Of a stretch of DNA of 64,000 nucleotides, positions 54,532-64,000 are shown one piece after another; the first letter of the stretch is position 1, and each line of letters opens with the position of its first letter. A program made the translations under genes and the position numbers. The notes below the pieces were generated by a model. That model worked only from the letters and a program-made list of their open reading frames with translations, was not told the origin of the DNA and made no database searches. The stretch is from contig OZ345381.1 in NCBI GenBank assembly GCA_977006965.1, positions 992,001-1,056,000 on the forward strand, in the 5' to 3' direction. Origin of the DNA: Phymatolithon calcareum (taxonomy: Eukaryota > Rhodophyta > Florideophyceae > Hapalidiales).

Positions 54532-55875
54532 TCACAACCCCATGGCGTGCCATGCCAGAGATTCCAGTAGGATTGACATGCGCGAGACGCTCGTGCCATA
54601 TCTGTAAGCTGACAAGGGATGTTTCCTTCGACATGGCTTTTTTTCGGGACGATCTAGAATGTATAAATCTTTGCGGAGAGTACCTTGGGGGATAATCTCA
54701 TCATGTGCTTTGATGTAGCACCGTTTGCTTTTGAATAAGATCCCGTATCCATAAACGTCCAGTTTAGAAACAGAAAGGAGCGAATAACCAAAGTCCGGAA
54801 TATGAAGACCGTTTTGGAGTACACACTGAGACCGTTTTCCGTTGATACTGAGTGTCACGATAGCATCGCCTTTTCCTGCTATGGTTGCAGTAGCTCTAGT
54901 TCCCATTTCGACTTTCGACCTCATTTCCGTGTATGAGACAAAGATTGAAAGATCGAATGTCATGTGGGATGTGCTTCCAGAGTCGATAACCCATGACGTG
55001 GACTTTTCTTGAATGTTTGAGTTTCGAACCTTTGCCCTTAAGCAAACGTAGTCAGAATCAGACATGACACCAATCGATTCTGTTTCACCAGCAACTAAGG
55101 CAGTCGGTTTGTCCTTCTTTCCTTTTCGACCCGGAGGTTTGTATCCCGGTGGTGCAAGATGTGGAAACTTGACCCAACACCTGAGAGAAGGATGTCCAGC
55201 TCGATTGCAATGATCACAATGGTCATAGGCGTATGAACCATTTTGAGTTGCACTTACAAGAGCTGTAGAATCAGACTTCTCAGTCGAGGCTTCGAGGCGC
55301 ATAGTCATACGTTGCTCCTCTTGTAGAAGTCGGCTCTTAACAAAGTCGAGAGAGAATGTCTCGTCCTCGTTCCCAAGTGCGTCTAAGGCACTGATGAGAC
55401 TGTTATAACGATCCGGAAGACCATTCAGGACAGCTATTGCCATTTCCTTGTCGTCGATGTCAACACCCATTGATTTGAGTGTGGATGAGAGCTGACGAAT
55501 TCGGTTAGTGTATGGCAGTATCTTTTCGCCTTCGAGCGTTGTTGCGGTATAGAACTTGCGACGAGCGGCCAGTTTATTAAGAAGCGTATGGCGTTCGAAT
55601 ATGTTGAGAATAGCCTGCCACATTGCTTTCGCCGTTTCGACACCTCGAACATGTTCGAGATGAGCATCGGAAAGGGATAGACCAATAATCGCTTTAGCCT
55701 TATTGTCATGTCGACGCCAGACTTTGAACTCGTCTGTGTCCCTTGCCGGAGGGCTTACCTCAATGTACTCATCGAGCTCGCGGAATGATAGTACTAGCTG
55801 AATTTTCTGTTTCCAAGCGTGGAAATTGGTCTCGGTGAGTTTTTCGACCTTCAGCGTTCCTTGCGAGTTGTCCAT
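54532..55875 (-). pseudogene. Cop8 gag and protease
   Basis: An open frame of 447 codons from the ATG at 55875 (MDNSQGTLKVEKLTETNFHA). It contains the whole gag with zinc knuckle CDHCNRAGHPSLRC and protease D-S-G (VIDSGSTSHMTF), and part of the pre-integrase after a frameshift near 54640. It is the best preserved part of Cop8 and could yield a gag-protease protein alone. Confidence 0.83.
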
Positions 55876-56609
55876 ATTTTGGACTGGGGGTTCTTCAAAT
55901 CTTGTCTAAGATCCGTTCGGGAAGTCCACTGCAAGTTAACAGAAGTTAACTATCAAGGCAATCTATCCCTTATATGAAATTCGCTTCGAGTCAGTGTGAC
56001 CCGGAGCTTGATCTGGGGATGGCTCTAGGCCCTATTCCTCTTGAAGATACGGCTGGCTCTAGTCCGTTTACCTCTTCTGGCGTTTTGGTACACCTGAATC
56101 TGCAGCCGGCAACACGCATTGCAAGACGTATCCGTCAATTCCAATGTCCTAAATTCCAATGTTGATGTTGGCACACCCCACCGAGCAAGTACTTCGTGAG
56201 GATAAAATTGTGACCTTTTCCTTGAAGATGAGTATACGGGGCCTACTGACCGCACACTGTGCGTGGCAGACTATCTTTCAAAGCGGTAAACCGTATTCCA
56301 ACAAGTCTCTCAGATTCTATTCCAATCACACAACAGAATTCTGCGGAGCCGAGATGCATCCAGGTGGATACTCGGAAGACTACTTGATTTCTCAAGCGTA
56401 TATCACTTTTACCACTTAGCAGAGCACGGATGTTGTCAGACTGTTTCGTAGATTATACTCTGTGCAGAGTTGCTTTAGGGTGGCCGATGGATGGCGCAAA
56501 TACCACAGGGTTTTAAACCTTTTGATGATGAAAATTGGTTGAGAATGAATTGCCGAGAGGGAAGGAGGACCCCTCGGTAAGGTGATAGCGCTGGTTGTTT
56601 ACGCGTTTT
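55876..56609 (-). other. Cop8 leader
   Basis: Noncoding leader with a single module copy (GTTTTGGTACACCTGAATCT ... GCATTGCAAGACG) at about 56072-56128. The part between 56130 and 56600 does not resemble the leaders of the other copies. Confidence 0.5.
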
Positions 56610-56623
56610 CTGGGCCCATAACC
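56610..56623 (-). other. Cop8 primer-binding site
   Basis: In element orientation GGTTATGGGCCCAG follows the LTR end. It is conserved although the LTR itself has diverged strongly from the rest of family A. Confidence 0.8.
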
Positions 56624-57030
56624 TGTTGGATGGAGGTTTGGTTGTTGATGGTTGGAATGGTTGAGATGGTTGAGATGGTTTGGTTGGTTGTGAGATGTTC
56701 CTTGGTTTATTGAGTCGGGGCATCAGATCCGGGTCTTATATAGGCCTCAGATTGAGGTATGATAAGAATTCTGATGCTAATTTCACTACTAAATGTGATT
56801 GAATCAATCAACTAAAAGATTGAAATGTCGACTGTGATTGATTCAATCAACGAAATGATTGAATTACTGACAATAACAAGATCAATCAAGAAATTGATTG
56901 AACTGCAACATTGGCAGTAAAGATGAAAAAATGGATTCATTCTATCATAACATAAGAGAAATGGTTAGAGACTTATGACATAGGATAATGTGTACTGCGA
57001 CAAGAGCTCCAAGCAGTCACATTTCCAACA
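56624..57030 (-). repeat. Cop8 5' LTR (407 bp)
   Basis: TGTTGGATGGAGGTTTGG...CACATTTCCAACA on the plus strand, with intact ends and the same TTATATAGG box and TTGATT/AATCAA repeat cluster as its partner. Confidence 0.87.
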
Positions 57031-57375
57031 AACGTATGGTGAATACGCAACGAGCGCAGCATCGCAGACGCATAAACCAAAGACAAAGCGGTTAGTGAAT
57101 TGCACCGATGCTCGCCGGTGCGAAACTCCGCACTCCCGTCGGGCAGTGTATCGCCGACGGAGAGTTTCAGCAGTGCAATTGTCGAATTCGCGAGAAATTT
57201 GGTGAATGTCTACCGAAACTCTGGGATGTTTTGTCATGTTAGGGTCGTAATTAACGCTATAGCGCCGCACAAAAGTGGATCGCATGGAGCATTAGGGAAT
57301 TTATAAAGAAGAAAACACATTTTCTTCGCAAGGGAATCTCGGGAAACACTCCGACAAAAAATGACGTTTGCCTAA

Positions 57376-57657
57376 TCACTTTTCCAGACTTCCGAGCGTG
57401 GTGAAACACGGTGACAGTGGACGAAACGGCATATTCTCGTTCAGAAAATGCTCGCGCACGCGCAGTATCAGCATTTCGACTTCGCTGCGACTAGGACGCT
57501 GGCGTGTCTTTCCGACAGGGCTAAGACAATGATCGCGGCTATTAATCGAGCTGTATGTAAGCGAAAAGTCCATATTTGCCTGCATCTGGTCGATGTGTGC
57601 ATCAGCCAGCCGTGACGCGGTGTTGCCTGCAGAAGAGGAGGCTCCTAGCTCAGACAT
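57376..57657 (-). CDS. Small hypothetical ORF (93 aa)
   Basis: ATG frame with Ala/Ser-rich start (MSELGASSSAGNTASRLADA) and a charged helical middle (RSEVEMLILRVREHFLNENM). I recognise no family. The helical stretch and codon use are protein-like, but length and isolation make it uncertain; it may be a fragment of a transposon accessory protein. Confidence 0.2.
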   Translation of the reverse strand: MSELGASSSAGNTASRLADAHIDQMQANMDFSLTYSSINSRDHCLSPVGKTRQRPSRSEVEMLILRVREHFLNENMPFRPLSPCFTTLGSLEK

Positions 57658-58235
57658 GAACGCGGCACGTGAAGAAATGGAAGAATCATCCGCGCTTAGG
57701 TGAAGTTTGCGGAAACCCCTTGAGAACGCTAAAGTTAGAGATGACTGCTTACGCTGAGATCAAGTGAGGATCTATCAGATAATTTCTATTGTTCCGATGG
57801 AGACTTCCCCTCGAGCGTTGGCTCCAAGTGGCTACAGAAGGGCACTGTCTTATATGTTGATATTCCCCTTTGGGGCAAGTATCGCGAACGCAGATGGAAT
57901 ATGACCTAATCATCAAAAATCGGGAACGATACTCGTATATCGGTATCTTGTAACTAGTGTAAACTAATAGAGTACTTTCACGAATCTGCATATGGTAAAG
58001 ATAGATAATGTAAACTTGCTGGTTTTAGAGAGGACAGCCGCGTTGACCTAAATTTGATTTCGTATTGCACCCTGATCGGTCAATCAGAGAGGATATCGCT
58101 TGCTTACAGTGTTAACTGGAGCTCACTGTAGGGCACATGATAAATTTTTAAACGCCTTTTTAATTGTCCACGGGCAAAAGCAAAAATTTTAATTTTCGAG
58201 AATTTATTTTCGACCACCTACGCCCTCGAAGAAGA

Positions 58236-58511
58236 ATGTTCGACTTTAATTCTATGGTCATGGAGGTGGCGCGACAAGAAGAGTCAAATTCATTGCAGCC
58301 CGTGTTTCGTATTCGCTCGCTAGTCGTTCCGAAAAGGGCATCGGAACTGAGGTATCCTGGGAATTCCGCGTGTATCGTGATTGTGTACGAAAGACCACGG
58401 GTGGACGTTTACCGTCTTTATATGGGTGGTCCGCTATCTCATTACCGCTGCCGTACCCCTGAGGAATTCCGGGGCTATTCTCTGAGCGTTACAAGTGCGG
58501 ATGATATATAA
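58236..58511 (+). CDS. Small hypothetical ORF (91 aa)
   Basis: ATG frame MFDFNSMVMEVARQEESNSL with alternating hydrophobic and charged residues (ACIVIVYERPRVDVYRLYMG) as in a small beta-rich domain. The frame is open upstream to a TTG at 58164. There is no recognised family and no neighbour that suggests a role. Confidence 0.2.
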   Translation: MFDFNSMVMEVARQEESNSLQPVFRIRSLVVPKRASELRYPGNSACIVIVYERPRVDVYRLYMGGPLSHYRCRTPEEFRGYSLSVTSADDI

Positions 58512-58560
58512 GCACTGACCATAGACGGGCTAGAAGAATGAAGGATCGTCCTTTTTTGTG

Positions 58561-58700
58561 TTGGTTGTGCAACTGTTTATCGATCAGTGCGGCTCGGTTG
58601 TTTCCGCGGCGTTATATCGACCTGGTCGTGTTGCTTGTGCAACTGTTTATCTGTCAGCGTTGGTCGGTTGTTGTGTGTATTGACCCGTGTTGGTCGGTTG
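58561..58700 (+). repeat. 70-bp imperfect tandem duplication
   Basis: TTGGTTGTGCAACTGTTTAT at 58561 recurs as TTGCTTGTGCAACTGTTTAT at 58631; similarity continues through ATC-GTCAG and the following GG-TCGGTTGTT. A further partial copy (GTGTTGGTCGGTTG) begins near 58687. Confidence 0.6.
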
Positions 58701-60431
58701 CTGCACTGAACTTGCGCTAAGCTGTTTGCTCGGCTGGTGGTGTTGCAAGAAAATAAATTCACGGCAGTTGTTTTCGGTGGAGTTGATGTCCTGTTTCTGT
58801 TGCTATAAGGCGCTCGCGTGGCATACGCGAAAATAGAATTTTAAATCCAAAATATATTAAATTTTACTAGCTAACAACGACAGGCCTTGCATGACTAATG
58901 AGTCCTCAGTCATATATATAGAGGTTGCAGTGTGAGCAGGTTGGATACACGCAGCTAGAAACTAGAGATGAACGACTCTCCCAAACCCCAAGAGTCGGAG
59001 GTGCTTCGACTCGCAACGTGGTGCCTCGCGAGTAACAGGCGCCTCTGAATGACTCTCAACTTTTGGTCAAACAGTCGCTTTTGAGGAACTAAAAGGCTCT
59101 CCAATTCCATCTCTATCATACCCACCGCCTATTTCAGTCAAATGAATTATGAGTAAACCAAATCCGAACCTATCATACATCGTTGATGACATCCTCTTCG
59201 AATGCATTGGAATGTAATTGTTAGCTTTACTCTTTGTTTCCAGGGGGATGCGGGAAACTTCGAATTTAGTGCGTTATGACATATCTTTGCATAGTTACTC
59301 TGTTAAATATTTGCCACTAAAGATACACGTTATTATAAAAATTGACGACATGACAATTTTAAAATCTAGAGCGATATTGGACTTCAACATATATTCGGAG
59401 TACCATGCGTTTGCTAAACATTCGAAAAATTCGAATTTATTCGTATATATTTGTATGACAGTTATTCGACGATTCTTACTTCTCTATGCCGAATTTTTCT
59501 CTTCTCCTATACATAATTCTAGCTCCTTCAAAACTAACCCAGAGAGTAGTAGAGAAAGAATGACTTCAAGCAAAAAATATGGCGTAGTTCGTGATTTGTT
59601 GCGAACTGAAGAGACAACAGATTTCATGTGTATAGCGAAATTAGCGAATATTCTACATCTTTAGCACCACATTTCTGCTCTTCACGGTGGAATTGCGCTA
59701 TATTTCTTGTTCCATCAAGTAGATTCCATGGCGTCCATAAAGGAATTCTGCCGAACTTGAACGCTTGCGACATGGTTGCGAAATATTAGCTGCTTTAATA
59801 TCTGCCATACGGCATATATATGGTTTTCTGTAAAAACGAATATAAACTAGCTTTTTCGAATATATGAAAAATCTATGTCCTGTCAAATGCATACATCTAT
59901 ATGGTAATGGCGAAAATGTCTTACGGACCTACACCCCCATCTTAGATTTTCACTTTTATTTTTATGAGCTTGGGAGCCCGAGAAGCTCATTAGACACTTT
60001 TTGCTATGGTAGTACATAATTGGCTAAGCAGAAAAAAGTCCTCGCGCCGTTGAAACTTTTTTTAGAAATTCTCTGAAAAGTGTTCCTTCTAAAATTGGGA
60101 CCGTTCCTTACAGGCGCAGTTTAAGACCACTTCATGATCCGTTCTTCGCACTTTGAAAACCGTTATAGAGAACCAAGAACGTAGGTTACGCAAATACCGA
60201 AAACAGATCAAAGAAAACGGATGAAATAAGGATTGCAGAGCACTTTTCGTAATTCTGATCTTGAAAAAGAATCGCCTACAAAGATGGACAATTATCTCGA
60301 AAAGGACTCGTTTAATTTCTTATTCCCTCAGTCAAAAGTTTAGAATGGTTTTAGACCACAGGAATACTGCAAATTTGGAAAAATCGAACGTCTAGGTGGC
60401 AAAAAATGTTCGCGGCGCGAGACCAAAAGTT

Positions 60432-60467
60432 GTTCCTTTGCCGATTTTAAGAAATCGGCAAAGGAAC
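60432..60467. repeat. Perfect 16-bp hairpin in the hAT-like element
   Basis: The arm GTTCCTTTGCCGATTT is followed by a four-base loop TAAG and its exact complement. The position near the middle of the element and the lack of mismatches stand out in otherwise decayed sequence. Confidence 0.7.
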
Positions 60468-61987
60468 ATGCGAAAAATATAGTAAAATTCCCGTTTCGCC
60501 CCGACGAGAAGCCGAAACTGTTCGAAGGAAACACAGTAAGCATTTTTATTTAATGATTGATTAGAGGTGAACATTGGAAACATTTGCTGACTTCATATTT
60601 GAAAAAAGTTCACGTGTTTCTAAATATTTTCTTGAAAATCGATACAGTCCCATCGGTGCAAACTATATAATTAAATTTTTCATCCAGTTTATGAGCATTA
60701 TTTCAGCCAATGAGAGCGCTTCAAATATGAGGATGTTGGCTCTTAAGGTTTTTAAAATATCATGTCTTTATTTTTTAAAATTGAATTTAAAAATTGAAAT
60801 GCATATTTACTTGAAAATATTTAACAGTGTTACCAGGGGAAACCTACTAGGAGAATGTCGCAGAATGTTTTGGTTTCATTTAATTAACGAAAAAATAATG
60901 GTCATTTGTGCGAGATGATTTTGAGAAAAAACGACTATTAATTTTTTTGGAAGAAAATCACGTCGGAAACGGCGCGTGCTTGCGTTCTGCTGGGGTGGGT
61001 GCCAATAGGATCGTGTTAAATAAAAAATTAAATCATACAGAAGTATTAGAGTACATGGGGAGTGCACTAAATATTGTCGGTGCAAGCGGAGGGGCAGCAG
61101 ACGGTAAAGCTTCAGATCTAGCGCGATCTGGAAGACGTGGCAACGTGTGTGCGCATGGTTGGAGATTAAATGGAGGTTTTAGAGCAAAATACACTGAAAC
61201 GTTGAGTGCAATTAGATGAAAGTGAGCTGTGGTGTGTGGATTGCAAAGGGATGTCTACGCTATAGACTCTGTGCATTCCATAAGCAAAGTGGACAGTTGG
61301 GCGATCTTTCCCTGTAGTCAACCACAACAATATGCATACGAAAACTACCTCTTCGCCCACTGAACTGCTCGCTCACTTGCGCTTGTATAACGGTCCATGA
61401 GGGCAGCCACCCACCGCGAGGTCAAGCATGCCATGTACAGTCCAATCTCACTGCGCGCAACTTCCCGCCGAACCGAGAGGTTTAGTTCAACCCAAAACTT
61501 GGCCGAATTAATGAAACCCGCGAAATTTCACGAAAAGCACAGTGCACTATCACCCCTAATCTGTGAGCCGCTTTATGCACTACGCACTGCATTCCACCGC
61601 TCACATTAAATTTTACTTATTTCAATCGAGGATAGCAATCCTGGTGCGACAGCAACGGACCGAATCGCCTGAACCGATTCTGGACATTGGCTTACACTGC
61701 TTGAACTTCAAAATTTTAACCTCAACTGTAATATTATCGAACTATATCGACGGTTATATAATTAAAGAAATTGCAGCTTTTGAATTTTTCCTTATGATAA
61801 CCCCTCTGCGATACTCCCCTGGTAGCTTTCCGCTGGTGTTCCAATGCTAAGATATGTCAAAACGCACAAAATTCGAAATTTACCTCATCCGCCAGTAGAG
61901 ACCGCGCAAAAGTAGGACCTAAATAACATTGCCGTCGTGGCTTATACATTTCTGTAAGGACGACTTGCCAGGTGCCTCTTTTTTGTG

Positions 61988-62001
61988 CGACTCGCGAGTC
62001 G
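61988..62001. repeat. 14-bp palindrome near the right end of the hAT-like element
   Basis: CGACTCGCGAGTCG is self-complementary and is followed by two small hairpins (CTTCTTCCGAAAGAAG and CGCCTCAAAGGCG). Related GACTCGC and CTCGCGAGT strings occur at the left end near 59010-59035, consistent with binding sites for a transposase. Confidence 0.55.
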
Positions 62002-62067
62002 ACTTCTTCCGAAAGAAGCGCCTCAAAGGCGTGGCTGTCGAGAGGCTAGGTTCATCTCTACTAGAAC

Positions 62068-64000
62068 CCTCCAGTATAGTAGGTTGCTAACTTACTCCGT
62101 CAAGCGGGTACCAAGCACCTCAATAAAATGAATAATTACGCAAAGTGTGTTTGGAGAAGTGTGCTCAGTGGCAAATTGATTACTTTTCCTTGAAGAGGGG
62201 CGCGTATGCGAAGGATTTCTCATCGCCGTCTCGCTTAGAACAGAGAGAATAGCGTTACATTTTTGTTTCGCGCTCTTTCGTAACGTCTACATAAACATTG
62301 TTGCTGTGTTTTGAAAGGTGCACACGTCTCTCTTAGTCTCCCAACGGGGAGTGTGAAAAATCCCATTATTTGTCAAATATGTGATGTACCTTGTTGGCAT
62401 CCTCTCGCTCAATCTAAACAGAGCTGTTCGAATATCCAAACTTCTAAATAGCGTATGTCAAGCAATCGAAAAGCGGCTTAATTGGATCTGATTTGCGCGA
62501 TTTTGTAGAGCAAAAAATAAAAATTTGAAGCCTTCCCATGTCCGCTACATAGTATTCATTCTTTGTGTTCGAGAGGAACGTGGTAAATGAGAATAATGCC
62601 TCCCGTTGCATCGTTAAGATAACCGCCAGTTCGTCGTCAGCCTTACATATTTTGACAACGGATAATCGTTATGTAGAAGCGTTAGAAATGTGCAAAAGAG
62701 AGGAAAGAAACTACGAATAGAAAGACTCATCCAAGTAACGCCACTGTTACCTTTCACACAGATAATGCTTCATCGTCGGCCCCGAAAAGGATTTCCTGCT
62801 TCTGCGCAGGAATGTCAAAAGTTAATACAGGAGAAAAGAACTTTTGAAATGGGAAATATCCAGCCGTGTGGATGGCAGTGGACGAAACCTGTGTCGCTTA
62901 TACACCTGACCGTCACCCATGATGTCGATGCCCCCATCTGTATTGAGCAGGCACGCAAAAAGAATATACTGTAAGCGACGTTAGAGGCTCACTTCGAGCA
63001 CATGTCCTTCGCTCTAGAGCTCGAAGCAAACGGGGAGATAAGAGGGCTTTATCCATCATCGGCCATGTCCTCGATTCGAGATGATCGAGTATCTCAAAAA
63101 CGACGCGTCGATGTGCAGCGACTCTTTCCGTGGGGCAAATGACTCATAGAGACTCACAGTTTTGCTTTATGTGATATCTCTTCAGCGACTCGAGACCGCC
63201 AGCTCTGCAAAAACAGTGCCGAAAAACTCGTAGTTTACTCTCAAGGAGAAATAAGGGAGCTATGCTTGACTTGGGAATGTAATGAAAAGAAGCACGTGTA
63301 GCGCAAGTCCAGTCATGTACAACAATAGGAATTGCAACTGTTGGAAGCCGGGGGTAAAGCCCAGTGTAATTTACTGCTCAGGAAATGTGCTCAAAAAGTC
63401 GAGCGAATGTACCTTGAACTAGTGCGTTTACGTTTTGCCTTTCCCGATTTGGAGCACAGCCCAAAATCCAAAAAGGACAAAAGAAAAGCAACCAGTGGCC
63501 ATCCCAACTTTCCCGGGCGATCTGCATTTTTCACGCATGTTTGCCTAGGTGATTCTGCATAGCTATCTTTTGCCCATGTGTTAAATTCCTTTGTCACGGA
63601 CACAAAGAGGATGAATTACAATACAATCCAGTATTCAAGACATCTCCACATAGTGTCAGGAAACAGTTGAACACCCGATCCGACGCTCTTCTTTTTCGAT
63701 TGTCGCTCAACTGCAAGTCAACAAATCTGCAGAAGTTTTGAATAGAGAAAACCAAAAGGAACGAGAATTGCTCGGGAACACATTCAGTTTTTAATTTAAT
63801 GCCCCAGGCCATAACTTGATAAGAACGGCAGCTTGTAAAGAAAAATAATTAGCGCAAGAACTCGAGCCGCTGAATCGTTTAGAGGCAGTAGAGAACTAGC
63901 GACCAGCTGTTGGGGATTATTTTTGAAAATTTCTATGGAGCTCCCGTTCTAAAGCTATGACCTATAAAAAACTATTCAAGCTGTCACTATCTTCTTGGTT
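62068..64000. other. Unassigned region at the right edge
   Basis: No domain, RNA gene or repeat boundary recognised. Small frames such as 62690-62974 and 63332-63562 lack motifs and probably occur by chance. Confidence 0.4.

Larger units (their letters stand above)
51314..57030 (-). mobile_element. Cop8: older, divergent family A Copia retrotransposon (5.7 kb)
   Basis: Minus-strand element with LTRs at 51314-51691 (3') and 56624-57030 (5') that differ by many substitutions and length changes (378 versus 407 bp). The primer-binding site (56610-56623) and polypurine tract (51692-51708, in element orientation CCTCGATAGAGGGGGAG) are of family A type, but the LTRs lack CACGTG palindromes and instead carry repeated TTGATT/AATCAA motifs. 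Flanking pentamers AACAC and AACGT agree at three positions only. The coding region has several frameshifts and stops. Confidence 0.85.
57031..58954. other. Unassigned region right of Cop8
   Basis: No gene is recognised. Two short ATG frames (57376-57657 and 58236-58511) and a 70-bp tandem repeat (58561-58700) are described separately. The rest is moderately AT-rich with no LTR, tRNA or known repeat visible. Confidence 0.4.
58963..62059. mobile_element. hAT-like non-autonomous DNA transposon (3.1 kb)
   Basis: An 11-bp perfect terminal inverted repeat TAGAGATGAAC (58963-58973 and 62049-62059) is flanked by an 8-bp duplication with one mismatch, CTAGAAAC (58955-58962) and CTAGAACC (62060-62067). 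Both ends have subterminal GACTC, GAGTC and CGCCTC motifs in both orientations. The 8-bp duplication, short TAGAGATG-type ends and subterminal motif clusters fit the hAT superfamily. The interior, mainly 59200-60960, is much more AT-rich than its surroundings, and no transposase motif was found. It is therefore non-autonomous or too decayed to recognise. Confidence 0.6.

Noticed and set aside
51309-57035. AACAC / AACGT as the target duplication of Cop8
   Set aside because: Only three of five bases agree; this could be decay or chance, so I do not claim a duplication.

Overview
The window is nuclear DNA of a eukaryote. It is dominated by nested transposable elements and holds one convincing host gene, an intronless RING-H2 protein at 2909-3388. 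Elements inserted inside elements, compact intronless coding and a mix of Copia, PIF/Harbinger, Mutator-like and hAT-like elements would fit a macroscopic red alga such as a florideophyte. That is an inference from general character; no species-diagnostic gene is present. Labels used: Cop1, Cop2, Cop3, Cop4, Cop6, Cop7 and Cop8 are copies of one Copia family (family A); CopB and CopC are two other Copia lineages; HarbA and HarbB are PIF/Harbinger-type DNA transposons.

Layout. 1-4496: host-like DNA with the RING-H2 gene and scattered GTACAGTAC microsatellites. 4497-5354: a deleted Mutator-like element with 53-bp inverted repeats and a perfect 9-bp target duplication. About 5460-9800: CopC, an old decayed Copia element. 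9929-20846: Cop2 (+), whose 5' LTR is split by the very young Cop1 (-, 10244-15801, duplication TATAT). 20847-22772: Cop3 fragment (-). 22773-28331: Cop4 (+). 28332-46210: CopB (-), a divergent Copia element carrying a chain of insertions: CopB integrase contains HarbA (30533-44273, duplication TCA); the HarbA accessory gene contains Cop6 (33957-42642, duplication GTTGA); the Cop6 3' LTR contains HarbB (34121-37238, duplication TTA). 46211-51312: Cop7 (+), 5'-truncated and broken by three solo LTRs, each with its own 5-bp duplication. 51314-57030: Cop8 (-), old and degenerate. 57031-64000: unassigned DNA with a 3.1-kb AT-rich hAT-like non-autonomous element (58963-62059).

Family A elements share TGTTGG...CCAACA LTRs of about 440 bp (Cop6 434-443; Cop8 378-407), several CACGTG palindromes in the LTRs of all copies except Cop8, an AAGGGGGAG-type polypurine tract, and a primer-binding site GGTTATGGGCCCAGT that matches the anticodon stem-loop of eukaryotic initiator tRNA-Met, so a cut half-tRNA is the likely primer. 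Each codes for gag, protease, integrase, reverse transcriptase and RNase H in one frame. Only Cop6 has an uninterrupted polyprotein (1344 codons). HarbB also keeps both of its genes open. These two are the best candidates for recent or current activity.

Caveats. All calls come from reading the sequence and translations by eye; no database search was run. Several long open frames begin at non-ATG codons, so I moved starts to the first sensible ATG where stated. Outer junctions of Cop2, Cop4, Cop7 and Cop8 lack matching target duplications, which suggests deletions or LTR-LTR recombination.
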